A stretch of DNA of 64,000 nt from Devosia crocina (GTDB lineage Bacteria; Pseudomonadota; Alphaproteobacteria; Rhizobiales; Devosiaceae). The position numbers and the translations under genes are program-made. Positions 35,946-45,887 of this stretch are shown in pieces (the first letter of the stretch is position 1; each line of letters opens with the position of its first letter). Where the stretch lies: contig NZ_FPCK01000002.1 of NCBI RefSeq assembly GCF_900116545.1, positions 186,001-250,000 of the forward strand. The letters are read 5' to 3'. The notes under the pieces were generated by a model. That model did not search any database and was not told the origin of the DNA. It was given only the letters and a program-made list of their open reading frames with translations.

Positions 35946-37052
35946 ATGGAAAAGATCTTGATCACCGGCGGCTGCGGCTTCATCGGGCGCCACGTCACCC
36001 AGGAATTGCAGGAACAAGGCTATAAGGTTCGGCTGCTGGATAGCCTTATTGACCAGGTCCATGGCGATACCGCCGCGGCGCAGGCCGAGGGCGTCGAGCT
36101 GATCCGAGCCGATATCCGGGACAAGGCTGCGGTTTCCGAAGCGCTCGACGGAGTCGAGGGGGTCGTGCATCTCGCCGCCGAAGTGGGCGTGGGCCAATCG
36201 ATGTACGAAATCGCCCGCTATGTCGGGGGCAACGATCTGGGCACGGCCGTGCTGCTTGAAGCCATGATCGACCGCCCCATCAAGCGCATCGTGGTGGCAT
36301 CGTCCATGAGCGTTTATGGCGAAGGCCTCTACAAGGGCCCGGACGGTGCCACGGCCAATGCCGTTCGCCGCCGCAGCGCCGATATCAAGTCCGGCAAGTG
36401 GGATCCGACGGATGCGAGCGGCGCGTCGCTGGTGCCGGTGCCGACCGACGAGCAGAAGCCGGTGGATCTGGCATCCATCTACGCGCTGACCAAATACGCC
36501 CAGGAACGGGCGGTGCTGATCTTCGGGGAAGCCTACAATATCGATGCCGTCGCGCTGCGGCTCTTCAACGTCTTCGGTCCAGGCCAGGCGCTGTCAAACC
36601 CCTATACCGGCGTTCTCGCCAATTTCGCCTCGCGCCTGATCAACGGCCAGCCGCCCATGATCTTCGAGGATGGACGGCAGAAGCGCGACTTCGTCCATGT
36701 GCGCGATGTCGCCCGCGCCTTCCGCCTGGCGCTCGAGCAGCGCTCCGCCTCCGGTCACGTCATCAATGTGGGTAGCGGCAATGCCTATGCCATCGCCGAT
36801 ATCGCCACCATGCTCGCCAAGGCCATGGGCGTGCCGGAACTCGGCCCCGAAATCATGAACAAGGCGCGTTCAGGCGATATCCGCAATTGCTTTGCCGACA
36901 TTTCCAAGGCGCGCGACCTCCTTGGCTTTGAGCCGCGTTTCCGGCTCGAGGATTCCCTTGACGAGCTGGCCGAATGGGTGCGCGAAGCCCAGGCTGTCGA
37001 CCGCGGCGCCGAGATGCGGCGGCAGCTGGAAGAGCGGGGACTGGTTTCATGA
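35946..37052 (+). CDS. NAD-dependent nucleotide-sugar epimerase, dTDP-rhamnose 4-epimerase-like
   Basis: 368 residues, extended SDR. ILITGGCGFIGRHV is the NAD loop, VVASSMSVYGEG carries the catalytic Ser/Thr region and IYALTKYAQE the Tyr-x3-Lys pair. ALSNPYTGVLANFASRL and GQKRDFVHV-like FEDGRQKRDFVHVRD are features of TDP-rhamnose/UDP-glucose 4-epimerase relatives. The exact nucleotide sugar is not determinable. It heads the right-hand unit, and its stop overlaps the next ATG by 4 bp. Confidence 0.85.
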   Translation: MEKILITGGCGFIGRHVTQELQEQGYKVRLLDSLIDQVHGDTAAAQAEGVELIRADIRDKAAVSEALDGVEGVVHLAAEVGVGQSMYEIARYVGGNDLGTAVLLEAMIDRPIKRIVVASSMSVYGEGLYKGPDGATANAVRRRSADIKSGKWDPTDASGASLVPVPTDEQKPVDLASIYALTKYAQERAVLIFGEAYNIDAVALRLFNVFGPGQALSNPYTGVLANFASRLINGQPPMIFEDGRQKRDFVHVRDVARAFRLALEQRSASGHVINVGSGNAYAIADIATMLAKAMGVPELGPEIMNKARSGDIRNCFADISKARDLLGFEPRFRLEDSLDELAEWVREAQAVDRGAEMRRQLEERGLVS

Positions 37053-38104
37053 GTGGCACGATCGTCATCACCGGCGGCGCGGGCTTCATTGGCAGCAACC
37101 TCGCCGATGCACTCCTCAGCGATGGCGAGAAGGTCATCGTCATCGACAATCTTAGCCGCGCTGGCGTGACCCAGAATATCGACTGGCTCCGCGACCGCTA
37201 TTCCGGTCAGCTTGAAGTGGCCGTGGCCGACATTCGCGATCCCGCTGCAATCGAGCCGGTGATTGCCAGGGCCGACGCCGTCTTTCACCTTGCCGCACAA
37301 ACCGCCGTCACCACGAGCCTGACCGAACCTCTCGAGGATTTCGACGTCAATGCCCGCGGCACCATCAATGTGCTCGAAGCTGTCCGTAAAGCCGGCCGGC
37401 GCACGCCCGTGATCTTTTCGAGCACCAACAAGGTCTATGGCGGCCTAGACGATCTGCGCCTTTTCGAGCGCAATGGCCAACATACCCCGGCCGACGAGCT
37501 GATCCGCGATCGCGGCATCAACGAAGACCGGCGGCTCGACTTCTGCACCCCCTATGGCTGCTCCAAGGGCGTCGCTGACCAGTATGTGCTCGACTATCAT
37601 CGCTCCTATGGCATCCCGAGCGCCGTCCTGCGCATGAGCTGCATCTATGGACCACGCCAGTTCGGCACCGAGGACCAGGGCTGGCTCGCCCACTTCCTGA
37701 TCCGTGCCATCCGCGGCGAAGGCATCACCATCTATGGCGATGGCAAGCAGGTGCGCGACGTGCTCCATGTCAGCGATGCCATCGCGGCCTATAAGGCAGC
37801 CCTCGCCAATATCGGCAAGGTGCGTGGCCGGGCCTTCAACCTCGGCGGCGGCCCCCGCAATGCCGTCAGCCTCAACCAGGTTCTGGCCGAGATCGAAACG
37901 CTGCTCGGACGCAAGGTCGAGCTCCGCCATGAAGCCTGGCGCGAGGGCGACCAGCTCTATTTCGTCGCCGAAACCAGCCGCCTCAAGGCCGAGCTCGGCT
38001 GGCGCGCCCGCGTCAACTGGCGCGATGGGCTACAGGACCTTGCCGAGTGGCTGATGAACCGCGAACGGCCGGGGCAAGCGGCGCTGCAGAAGGTGCAGGC
38101 ATGA
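37049..38104 (+). CDS. NAD-dependent nucleotide-sugar epimerase, CDP-paratose 2-epimerase-like
   Basis: 351 residues. VITGGAGFIGSNLADALL is the NAD loop. SSTNKVYGG, TPYGCSKGVADQYVLDYHRS (catalytic Tyr-x3-Lys) and RMSCIYGPRQFGTEDQGW are the pattern I associate with RfbE-like CDP-paratose/CDP-tyvelose 2-epimerases, although UDP-sugar relatives exist. ATG 37049 overlaps the previous stop; the longer frame is an extension into that gene. It differs strongly from the preceding SDR, so this is not a recent duplication. Stop overlaps the next start. Confidence 0.84.
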   Translation: MSGTIVITGGAGFIGSNLADALLSDGEKVIVIDNLSRAGVTQNIDWLRDRYSGQLEVAVADIRDPAAIEPVIARADAVFHLAAQTAVTTSLTEPLEDFDVNARGTINVLEAVRKAGRRTPVIFSSTNKVYGGLDDLRLFERNGQHTPADELIRDRGINEDRRLDFCTPYGCSKGVADQYVLDYHRSYGIPSAVLRMSCIYGPRQFGTEDQGWLAHFLIRAIRGEGITIYGDGKQVRDVLHVSDAIAAYKAALANIGKVRGRAFNLGGGPRNAVSLNQVLAEIETLLGRKVELRHEAWREGDQLYFVAETSRLKAELGWRARVNWRDGLQDLAEWLMNRERPGQAALQKVQA

Positions 38105-39228
38105 ACGCGGCCGCCTTGTCCCAGCTCCGCGCGTCCCGTCCCGCCCCACATATCCTGATGACCGTCGATGCTGTGGGTGGCGTCTGGCGCTATGCCATGG
38201 ACCTCAGCCAGCACCTAGCCCAGCACGGATTTCGTCTCACCTTCGCCGGCTTCGGCCCCGCGCCTTCCGCCGCACAGCGCATCGAGGCGGAGAGCCTCGG
38301 CCGCCTCTTCTGGCACGACGATGCGCCGCTCGACTGGCTGACGGAGGATGAAACGCGGCTCGACGCCATCCCCGCCATTCTCGAAGACATCGTGGTGGCC
38401 GACGGGATCGATCTCGTTCACCTCAATCTACCTTCTCAGGCCGCGGGGCTGAAGCTGCCCGTGCCCGTACTGGCCGTTTCCCATTCCTGCGTCGTCACCT
38501 GGTTTGCCGCTGTGCGCGGCACAGCCGTGCCGCCCGATTGGCAGTGGCAATATCGGCGTAACCGCGCGGGCTTCGATGCCGCCGATGCGGTACTGGCGCC
38601 AAGCCACTCCCATGCCGAAATGTTGCTTGCAAGCTATGGCCCCATTCCGGGCCTCGGCGTGGTGCTCAATGGCTCCTCCATCGAACCGCACCTTCAGCCC
38701 AAGCAGGACCTGGTCTTTGCAGCAGGCCGCTGGTGGGACGATGGCAAGAACGGCGCCGTGCTCGACAGTGCCGCCGCACAGATCGCCTGGCCGGTGAAAA
38801 TGGCTGGCCCTCAGACTGGCCCCAACGGCCAGTTCCTGCCGATCCGTCATGCCGAAGCACTCGGCACCCTGCCCCATGGCGAGGTAGCGAACTGGATGTC
38901 CCGGGCCGCCATCGTGGCCTCCCCCTCGCGCTACGAGCCATTCGGGCTGGCCCCACTCGAGGCGGCTCGCGCCGGTGCGGCCCTCGTCCTTTCGGATATA
39001 CCCACCTATCGCGAATTATGGGATGGCGCTGCGCTCTTTGCGTCGCCCGATGATCCCGCCGCCTTTGCACAAGCCATCGACCACCTGTCGAACGACGCAG
39101 GCATGAGGCAGGACTATGCCGAGCGCGCGAGGGAACGGTCGCTCCGCTACACGCTGGATGCTCAAGCCTCCGCCATCCAGGCCATCTACGAAGCCTTGCT
39201 CCACCCTGCCCTTGTGCGGGAGGCCTAG
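38101..39228 (+). CDS. GT4-like glycosyltransferase
   Basis: 375 residues, GT-B fold. The N-terminal HILMTVDAVGGVWRYAMDLS is the usual start of the acceptor domain; SRYEPFGLAPLEAARAGAA and DIPTYRELWDGAALF give the donor-site E-x7-E motif of family GT4. No signal or membrane helix, so cytosolic or peripheral. ATG overlaps the previous stop; the next gene starts on the base after its stop. Donor could be UDP-glucuronate or UDP-xylose made in the same cassette; that is inference. Confidence 0.85.
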   Translation: MNAAALSQLRASRPAPHILMTVDAVGGVWRYAMDLSQHLAQHGFRLTFAGFGPAPSAAQRIEAESLGRLFWHDDAPLDWLTEDETRLDAIPAILEDIVVADGIDLVHLNLPSQAAGLKLPVPVLAVSHSCVVTWFAAVRGTAVPPDWQWQYRRNRAGFDAADAVLAPSHSHAEMLLASYGPIPGLGVVLNGSSIEPHLQPKQDLVFAAGRWWDDGKNGAVLDSAAAQIAWPVKMAGPQTGPNGQFLPIRHAEALGTLPHGEVANWMSRAAIVASPSRYEPFGLAPLEAARAGAALVLSDIPTYRELWDGAALFASPDDPAAFAQAIDHLSNDAGMRQDYAERARERSLRYTLDAQASAIQAIYEALLHPALVREA

Positions 39229-40359
39229 ATGCGCTTCGTTTTTTACACACACTCCCTCGTGTCGGACTGGAACCATGGCAATGCGCATTTTCTGCGCGGC
39301 GTCATGCGCGATCTCGAGCGGCGCGGCCACGACACACTGGCGCTGGAGCCCCAGGATGCCTGGAGCCGCCAGAATCTGCTCGAAAGTCAGGGGGAAGCGG
39401 CGATCGCCCGCTTTGGGGAGGATTTTCCAGGCCTGACCGCGCAGCAATATGGCCCCGGCTTTGATCACGCGGCAGCGCTGGCCGATGCGGACGTCGTGAT
39501 CGTCCATGAGTGGACAGATCCGGCACTCGTTGCAGCCATTGGCCAGATTCGCGGCAATGGCGCTGCCTTTACCCTCCTCTTTCACGACACCCACCATCGG
39601 GCCGTCTCGTCCGAGGGCGACATCGCCGGCCTCAACCTCGATCATTACGACGGCGTTCTCGCCTTTGGCGAAACGCTGCGCGAACGCTATCTCGATGCAG
39701 GCTGGGGCCGTCAGGTCTTCACCTGGCACGAGGCAGCCGACGACGCGCTGTTCCGACCCATCCCCGAAATCGCCCGAGAACACGATCTGATCTGGATCGG
39801 CAATTGGGGCGACGATGAACGCACTGCCGAAATCAGGGAATTTCTGATCGGGCCTGCAGCAGCGCTTGGCCTCTCCGGCACGATCCGCGGCGTACGTTAT
39901 CCCGAGGCCGCGATCAGGGCCATCGAAGCGGCCGGACTCAGCTATGGCGGCTGGATCGCCAATGCTGATGCACCCGCTGCTTTTGCCGCGCACAAGGCAA
40001 CGGTTCACATCCCACGCCGCCCCTATGTCCAGTCCCTGCCGGGCATCCCTACCATCCGCGTCTTCGAGGCGCTCGCCTGCGGCATTCCGCTGGTCTCCGC
40101 GCCTTGGGAGGACCGGGAAGGTCTTTTCCGCCCAGGCTCGGATTTCCTTTTCGCCCGCAACGGCGAAGATATGAAGCGTCTCCTTGGCGAGATCATCGCT
40201 GATCCCGCCCGGGGCGCCGCACTTGCGGCAAGCGGGCTCGAAACGATCCGCGCGCGCCACACCTGCCGCCACCGCGTCGATGAACTGCTCGGCATTCTTG
40301 CCGAAGTCGGCAGCGCACGCGTCACTCAACACCTAGATGTCCTGGAGCCCGTATCGTGA
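39229..40359 (+). CDS. CgeB-like glycosyltransferase, copy 1
   Basis: 376 residues. RFVFYTHSLVSDWNHGNAHF opens a GT-B-like acceptor domain; GIPTIRVFEALACGIPLVSA and LFRPGSDFLFARNGEDM are the CgeB/Glyco_trans_1_2 donor motif and its downstream segment. In Bacillus, CgeB acts in spore-surface glycosylation; outside spore-formers the family occurs in unexplored glycan loci. First of three tandem, divergent copies. The end overlaps the GTG of copy 2. Confidence 0.8.
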   Translation: MRFVFYTHSLVSDWNHGNAHFLRGVMRDLERRGHDTLALEPQDAWSRQNLLESQGEAAIARFGEDFPGLTAQQYGPGFDHAAALADADVVIVHEWTDPALVAAIGQIRGNGAAFTLLFHDTHHRAVSSEGDIAGLNLDHYDGVLAFGETLRERYLDAGWGRQVFTWHEAADDALFRPIPEIAREHDLIWIGNWGDDERTAEIREFLIGPAAALGLSGTIRGVRYPEAAIRAIEAAGLSYGGWIANADAPAAFAAHKATVHIPRRPYVQSLPGIPTIRVFEALACGIPLVSAPWEDREGLFRPGSDFLFARNGEDMKRLLGEIIADPARGAALAASGLETIRARHTCRHRVDELLGILAEVGSARVTQHLDVLEPVS

Positions 40360-41447
40360 AAATCGCCTTTTACGGATCGAGCCTGCTGTCCGCCTACTGG
40401 AACGGCGCCGCAACCTATTATCGCGGCATGCTGCGGGCCCTCAGCGCGCGGGGCTATGACATCACCTTCTATGAGCCCGATGTCTACGATCGCCAGAAAA
40501 ACCGCGACATCGATCCCCCCGATTGGTGCCGTGTCGTCGTCTATGAGGGCACGATCGAAGCGCTCAAGGCCGTGGCAGAAGAAGCACGCCATGCCGATAT
40601 CGTCATCAAGGCGAGCGGGGTTGGCTTCGAAGACAATCTGCTTTTGACCGAAGTGCTGCGCCATGCGCCCGAGCATGCCCTGCGCATCTTCTGGGATGTC
40701 GATGCCCCGGCAACGCTTGCAGAGCTGCGGGCCGACCCCGGCCATCCCCTGCGGCAGGCACTCGATACGCTCGATCTGGTGCTCACCTATGGCGGCGGCG
40801 ATCCCGTCATCCGTGCGTATCGCGAGCTCGGCGCTGTCGATTGCGTGCCGATCTACAATGCGCTCGACCCACAAACGCACCACCCTGTTGCCCCCGATCA
40901 GCGCTTTGCGGGCGATCTGGGCTTTCTCGGCAATCGACTGCCAGACAGGGAAGCGCGGGTCGACGAGTTCTTCCTGATCCCGGCCATCCGCAACCCCTAC
41001 CAGAAATTCCTTCTCGGCGGCTCGGGCTGGGGAGACAAGGTGATGGCCACCAATGTCAACTATATAGGCCATGTCGGCACGGCGGACCACAATGCCTTCA
41101 ATGTGACGCCCAAGGCCGTGCTCAACATCTCCCGCTCCAACATGGCAGAAACCGGTTTTTCCCCGGCTACCCGCGTCTTCGAGGCGGCCGGTGCCGGAGC
41201 GTGCCTCATCACCGACTATTGGGAAGGGATCCCGCAGTTCTTTGCGCCCGACCTCGAAATTCTCGTCGCGCGCGATGGTCACGATGTCAGCGATATCCTT
41301 GATAGCCTCACCACGGAACGCGCTCGCGAAATCGGCGCCGCAGCCCTCCGGCGCGTCCTTGCCGAACACACCTACGATCACCGCGCCGAGGAAGCCGATC
41401 GCGTTTTCCGCTCTGCCCGCCGCCGCCAGGTGGAGGCTGCGGAATGA
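40356..41447 (+). CDS. CgeB-like glycosyltransferase, copy 2
   Basis: 363 residues from a GTG overlapping the previous stop. KIAFYGSSLLSAYWNGAATY parallels the start of copy 1, and FSPATRVFEAAGAGACLITD with FFAPDLEILVARDGHDV parallels its donor motif. The acidic cluster IFWDVDAPATLAEL in the middle is shared with copy 3 ([13 protein letters not shown]) but not with copy 1, so copies 2 and 3 are closer to each other. Cytosolic. Stop overlaps the next ATG. Confidence 0.8.
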   Translation: MKIAFYGSSLLSAYWNGAATYYRGMLRALSARGYDITFYEPDVYDRQKNRDIDPPDWCRVVVYEGTIEALKAVAEEARHADIVIKASGVGFEDNLLLTEVLRHAPEHALRIFWDVDAPATLAELRADPGHPLRQALDTLDLVLTYGGGDPVIRAYRELGAVDCVPIYNALDPQTHHPVAPDQRFAGDLGFLGNRLPDREARVDEFFLIPAIRNPYQKFLLGGSGWGDKVMATNVNYIGHVGTADHNAFNVTPKAVLNISRSNMAETGFSPATRVFEAAGAGACLITDYWEGIPQFFAPDLEILVARDGHDVSDILDSLTTERAREIGAAALRRVLAEHTYDHRAEEADRVFRSARRRQVEAAE

Positions 41448-42547
41448 GCGCGCCATATGATCTCGTGATTGTTGGTCTCTCGCTTTCTTCTGCCTGGGGC
41501 AATGGTCACGCAACCACCTTTCGAGCTCTGATCCGCGGCCTCAAGACGCACGGACGCAATGTCCTTTTTTTGGAGCGCAACGTTCCCTGGTACGCCGGCA
41601 ACCGCGACCTGCCCGAGCCGGACTTCTGCACCCTTGCCTACTACGACAGTGTCGAGGAACTGACCGCGCACTATGGTGCTGCGCTCCAGAGCGCGGAAGC
41701 AGTGATCGTCGGCTCCTATGTACCCGAAGGCGTCGCCGTCATCGATGCGCTGGACCAGTTGCAGCTCCGCAATTGGCATTTCTACGATATCGACACGCCA
41801 GTTACCCTCGGCAAACTCGGCAGGGGTGACGAGGAATATATCGCCCGCCGGCAGATCCCGCTGTTTGACAGCTATCTGTCGTTTTCCGGCGGCCCCACGC
41901 TTGCGCGGCTCGAAAGCGAATTCGGCGCGCGCCTTGCCCAGGCGCTTTACTGCTCGGTGGATGCCGAGCGCTATGGCCCCACCGGAGACACCCACAAGTG
42001 GGACCTGGGCTATCTCGGCACGTATAGTCCCGATCGGCAGCCTGTGCTGGAGCGGCTCTTGATCGAGCCTGCGCGCCGCCTGCCGCACATGCGCTTCGTC
42101 GTTGCGGGAGCCCAGTTCCCGGCAGATATCGTATGGCCCGACAATGTCGAGCGCATCGAGCATGTGGCCCCCGCAGACCATCCCGGCTTCTACAATCAAC
42201 AGCGCTTCACCCTGAACGTGACACGAGCCGACATGGTGGCGGCCGGCTGGTCGCCCAGCGTTCGCCTCTTTGAAGCCGGGGCGTGCGGAACCCCGGTGAT
42301 CAGCGACATTTGGATGGGTATCGACCGGATCTTTCCAGCCGATGCAATCGTTCTTGCTCGCGATAGCGACGACGTCGTCCGCGCATTGAGCGAAGTCTCG
42401 CCTGCCCAGCGCAATGCCATGGCCGCTTCGGCGCGGCGGCATGTTCTGGCCGAACACAGCGGTTCTGCCCGGGCGGGCGAACTCATCGCCATGCTCGAGC
42501 CTGGGCGTCGCAACCTCGATCTTTCAACTGGGAAGGCAGCTTCATGA
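41444..42547 (+). CDS. CgeB-like glycosyltransferase, copy 3
   Basis: 367 residues. [20 protein letters not shown] and [20 protein letters not shown] show the same two-domain plan as copies 1 and 2; [13 protein letters not shown] groups it with copy 2. Three different transferases in series suggest at least three linkages, or a trimeric unit, in the product. ATG overlaps the upstream stop; the stop overlaps the decarboxylase ATG. Confidence 0.8.
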   Translation: MSAPYDLVIVGLSLSSAWGNGHATTFRALIRGLKTHGRNVLFLERNVPWYAGNRDLPEPDFCTLAYYDSVEELTAHYGAALQSAEAVIVGSYVPEGVAVIDALDQLQLRNWHFYDIDTPVTLGKLGRGDEEYIARRQIPLFDSYLSFSGGPTLARLESEFGARLAQALYCSVDAERYGPTGDTHKWDLGYLGTYSPDRQPVLERLLIEPARRLPHMRFVVAGAQFPADIVWPDNVERIEHVAPADHPGFYNQQRFTLNVTRADMVAAGWSPSVRLFEAGACGTPVISDIWMGIDRIFPADAIVLARDSDDVVRALSEVSPAQRNAMAASARRHVLAEHSGSARAGELIAMLEPGRRNLDLSTGKAAS

Positions 42548-43572
42548 TGTCCTCGGATCGCAGCAGCAAGACCATCCTGGTTGCAGGTGGCGCCGGATTT
42601 GTCGGCTCGCACCTGTGCGATGCACTCCTGGCTCAAGGTCACAGCGTCATTTGCCTCGACAGCTTCCAGACCGGCTCGCGCCGGAATGTGCAGGCGCTCG
42701 ACAATCATCCGCGCTTCAGCCTTGTCGAAGCCGATATCTGCGAAAGCTTCGACCCACGGGTTCACATCGACCAGATCTATAATCTGGCCTGCCCCGCCTC
42801 GCCGCCGCATTATCAGGCCGATCCCGTGCGCACGATGATGACCAGCGTCCTTGGCACCGGCAATCTGTTGCACCTCGCCGAACGCCATGGCGCGCAATTC
42901 CTGCAGGCTTCGACCAGCGAAGTCTATGGCGATCCCCAACAGCATCCTCAAAGGGAAGACTATTGGGGCAACGTCAATTGCACGGGTCCGCGCGCCTGCT
43001 ATGACGAAGGCAAGCGGGCTGCTGAAACGCTGTGCTTTGACATGCTGCGTGCTGACCGGGTCGATGCGCGTGTCGTGCGCATCTTCAATACCTATGGTCC
43101 CCGCATGAGCCCCGATGACGGGCGCATTGTCTCCAACCTGATCGTCCAGGCGCTGCGCGGCGCCCCCCTGACCATTTACGGGTCGGGCGAGCAGACGCGC
43201 TCCTTCTGCTATGTCAGCGATCTCGTCTCGGGCCTCATCGCACTGATGAATGTCAATCCCAATCCCGGCATGCCGGTCAATATCGGCAATCCCGGCGAGT
43301 TCACCATCGCCGAACTGGCTGATCTCGTGCTCGAGATGACCGGCAGCGCCTCGAAGCTCGTTTACCGCCCCCTGCCGGTCGATGATCCGCAGCGGCGCCG
43401 GCCCGATATCACCCGCGCAAAGGAGTTATTAGGCTGGGAGCCGCGCCTCCCGCTTCACGAAGGATTGGCGATGACCATCCCCTATTTTGCCGAACTCTTG
43501 CGGCGCAAGCCGCTCAAAGGCAGCGGCCGAGCCCAAGCCAGCGGCACGGCGGCAGCTGCAGCACCGGCGTGA
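42544..43572 (+). CDS. uxs: UDP-glucuronate decarboxylase (UDP-xylose synthase)
   Basis: 342 residues. [19 protein letters not shown] is the NAD loop; [20 protein letters not shown] is the UXS signature; [11 protein letters not shown] and [11 protein letters not shown] (Y153, K157) complete the active site. Product UDP-xylose, from the UDP-glucuronate made by ugd. The C-terminal 25 residues are a Gly/Ala/Lys tail. Last coupled gene of the right-hand unit, 6 bp before the DUF1003 gene. A relative making UDP-4-keto-arabinose (ArnA type) is unlikely, as there is no formyltransferase domain. Confidence 0.9.
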   Translation: MMSSDRSSKTILVAGGAGFVGSHLCDALLAQGHSVICLDSFQTGSRRNVQALDNHPRFSLVEADICESFDPRVHIDQIYNLACPASPPHYQADPVRTMMTSVLGTGNLLHLAERHGAQFLQASTSEVYGDPQQHPQREDYWGNVNCTGPRACYDEGKRAAETLCFDMLRADRVDARVVRIFNTYGPRMSPDDGRIVSNLIVQALRGAPLTIYGSGEQTRSFCYVSDLVSGLIALMNVNPNPGMPVNIGNPGEFTIAELADLVLEMTGSASKLVYRPLPVDDPQRRRPDITRAKELLGWEPRLPLHEGLAMTIPYFAELLRRKPLKGSGRAQASGTAAAAAPA

Positions 43573-43578
43573 CCTCCA

Positions 43579-44115
43579 ATGTCCGGGCGCGAGGCCGAAA
43601 CGGGCAGGACCGAAGTTCCAGAGCCCGTTTCGCGCAATATAGACGTGATCAACGCCTGGAAGCGCAAGCGCGCAGCCGAGCGCTCGCTCAGCGATAAGGT
43701 CGCTGATGGGGTGAGCGCCTTTGCCGGCAGCATGCCCTTCGTCTACACGCACCTTGCCGTTTTCGGCTTCTGGATCGTTGCCAATCTCAACCTCGTTCCC
43801 GGGCTGCGGCCCTGGGACCCGACGCTGGTGGTGCTGGCGATGATCGCTTCGGTGGAAGCGATCTTCCTGTCAACGTTCGTTCTGATCAATCAGAACCACA
43901 TGACCGCTGCGTCCGAACAGCGCGCTGAGCTCGACCTCCAGGTCGGGCTGCTCAACGAGCGGGAAACCACAAGGCTTCTCACCCTCACCCAGGCCATTGC
44001 CGATCACCTGGGCGTCGAGGTTCCCGCTGATAGCGAGGTCGACCAGCTCAAGCAGGACACCCAGCCGGACGCCATCCTCCGGGCGGTCGACGAAAAGCGG
44101 CAGCAGGGCGACTAG
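43579..44115 (+). CDS. DUF1003 membrane protein
   Basis: 178 residues. Two hydrophobic helices (about 55-75 and 87-107) in a DUF1003 pattern: FVYTHLAVFGFWIVANL, then DPTLVVLAMIASVEAIFLST FVL, with charged flanks. Family function unknown. Only 6 bp separate it from the decarboxylase gene, so it may be co-transcribed with the glycan cassette, but the family is widespread and need not belong to the pathway. Its 3' end faces the metallophosphoesterase gene with a 16-bp gap. Confidence 0.85.
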   Translation: MSGREAETGRTEVPEPVSRNIDVINAWKRKRAAERSLSDKVADGVSAFAGSMPFVYTHLAVFGFWIVANLNLVPGLRPWDPTLVVLAMIASVEAIFLSTFVLINQNHMTAASEQRAELDLQVGLLNERETTRLLTLTQAIADHLGVEVPADSEVDQLKQDTQPDAILRAVDEKRQQGD

Positions 44116-44131
44116 CGCCTCGCATTGCGCA

Positions 44132-44959
44132 TCACACCGGTTCGGTCGCCCGGTCCCGCGTCCGCCAGGCGTCATCGCGCCATTCGCGCACCGTCACGGC
44201 GATACGCTCGGGCGTGATGTCGATGAGGTTATAGGCATTGGGCTCGCCACGCAGCCGTGTCGAGATCGCCGAAGATGCCTGCGCCACCAGGATCTTGGCA
44301 GACGCAGCCTCGCTGATCCCCATTGGCTGGCCTTCGCGCGCTGCCGATTTGGGCTCGTGCTTGCGCACATAGGAAAGGTGGAAGTGGCCCGAGAGCACCA
44401 GCCGCACCCCGAGGCTGGCAAAGGTTGCCAGCGCATCGTCGGCGCGTTTGACGCGCTTGGTCTTCTGCATCATCGGCTCGGTGGGAAACAGCAGCGGATG
44501 ATGCGCCACGATGACGCGAATGGCGTCCGGCGACGCCTTGCTGAAACGTTCGTCGAGGTCCTCGAGCTGGCCGCGCGAAATCGTGCCGTGCCCCCAGTTC
44601 CATTCGAGGCGCGCACGGCGCGAGGTGCGCATGCCCGCAATTGCCACACCATCCATTTCGAGAAACGGCTCGAGATCGGGCGAGATATAGCGGCGATAAA
44701 GGCCATAGGGATCGAGGAAACGGCGAAAGATGTTGATCGCCGGCACGTCGTGATTGCCCGGCACGGCAAAGACCGGAGCCTTCAACGTATCTAGAAATTC
44801 GCGCGCCTGCTCGAATTCTTCCTTGGTCCCCACCTGCGTGAAGTCGCCGCTGGCAACGATCAGGTCTGGCGCCTGTCCGTTGATGTCGTTGGCAAAGCCG
44901 GCCGCCAGGGCCGGGTCGTGGTGACCGAAGTGAAGGTCGGAGATATGGAGTATTTTCAT
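44132..44959 (-). CDS. Metallophosphoesterase
   Basis: 275 residues. The calcineurin-like motifs are complete: [36 protein letters not shown] and LSGHFHLSY. It is related to 3',5'-cyclic-nucleotide phosphodiesterase CpdA and to uncharacterised phosphatases; the substrate cannot be told. ATG overlaps the stop of the upstream lipid-kinase-like gene (ATGA), a pair suggesting lipid or nucleotide phosphate turnover. Confidence 0.9.
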   Translation of the reverse strand: MKILHISDLHFGHHDPALAAGFANDINGQAPDLIVASGDFTQVGTKEEFEQAREFLDTLKAPVFAVPGNHDVPAINIFRRFLDPYGLYRRYISPDLEPFLEMDGVAIAGMRTSRRARLEWNWGHGTISRGQLEDLDERFSKASPDAIRVIVAHHPLLFPTEPMMQKTKRVKRADDALATFASLGVRLVLSGHFHLSYVRKHEPKSAAREGQPMGISEAASAKILVAQASSAISTRLRGEPNAYNLIDITPERIAVTVREWRDDAWRTRDRATEPV

Positions 44960-45882
44960 GCAGCTACCGCAGGCTCGTCAGCAGAGGCCGGCACCAGAAC
45001 CGAAAGGGCTCGGGGCCGGATGGAAAAGACCAGAGGGGTGTTGAGCGACTCGACCTCGCCATCGAGCATGACCTTGATCAGCGGATGGTGCGAAGTGATG
45101 GTGACGCCGTCGATGGATTCGGTGGAAAGGGCCTCGTCGTTCTGCCACCGGCCCAGCAACATTCCGAATGTGAGCCGGAAAAAGTCCCGCGCCCGCAGTT
45201 TTTTGAGGATGTAGAGCGTCAGCGTTCCCTGGTCGAGACTGCCCCGCGAGAAGAACTGGCCCAGCCCCTCGTCATAGGAATTGCTCGCAACCGCCAGCGC
45301 CTGCACACGCTCCACCCGGCGATCCCCGGAGGCGGTTTCGATCGCGACGGCCATGCGGCGTGCGCGGGCGAGCCGGCGGAAAAGGTAGCGCACAAAACCG
45401 ATCTTGGCGGCGATGTCACGCCGTTTGCGGATATGCTCGCGCCCGGCTGCGAGCGCCGGAATAACGCCCACCACTACCTTATGGAGAAAGACCCGGCCAT
45501 TGACCTCCCCCACATCGATCTGCCGCACCGTACCATTGGCAAGGGCAGCGACGGCGGCCGGGGTATCGAGAGGCACAAGCAGATCCTTGGCCAGGGCGTT
45601 GACCGTGCCGAGCGGCAGGATCGCGAGGGTCTGCGGCCCATCGACCAATGCTTCGGCCAGCGCAGTGATAGTACCATCCCCGCCCGCGGCAACGATGGTG
45701 TCGACGCCGCTCGCCTTGGCGTCGGCTATGCGCTCGCTCATCGGCAGATCGCTGCGCGCGTCGATTTCGGCCTCTAGACCATGCGTCCAGAACATGTCGG
45801 CAAGCGCTTCCGGCGTGACACCGGTTGCCAGCGCCGTGCCCGCATTGGCATTGAGGATGACATAGAATTTCGTGCCAGCCAT
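44956..45882 (-). CDS. Diacylglycerol/lipid kinase family protein
   Basis: 308 residues. [33 protein letters not shown] (GGDGT ATP motif) and [13 protein letters not shown] are the DAGK_cat/LCB5 signatures. The C-terminal beta domain carries the usual DGE (MLDGEVES). Soluble, membrane-peripheral kinase of lipids such as diacylglycerol or a sphingoid base. Its ribosome binding site lies within a hairpin at 45888-45912. Coupled to the metallophosphoesterase. Confidence 0.88.
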   Translation of the reverse strand: MAGTKFYVILNANAGTALATGVTPEALADMFWTHGLEAEIDARSDLPMSERIADAKASGVDTIVAAGGDGTITALAEALVDGPQTLAILPLGTVNALAKDLLVPLDTPAAVAALANGTVRQIDVGEVNGRVFLHKVVVGVIPALAAGREHIRKRRDIAAKIGFVRYLFRRLARARRMAVAIETASGDRRVERVQALAVASNSYDEGLGQFFSRGSLDQGTLTLYILKKLRARDFFRLTFGMLLGRWQNDEALSTESIDGVTITSHHPLIKVMLDGEVESLNTPLVFSIRPRALSVLVPASADEPAVAA

Positions 45883-45887
45883 TGGTC

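Noticed and set aside
39016..40332. 438-residue minus-strand frame opposite the first CgeB-like gene
   Set aside because: High-GC antisense shadow; the plus-strand gene is coupled to both neighbours and has clear motifs.
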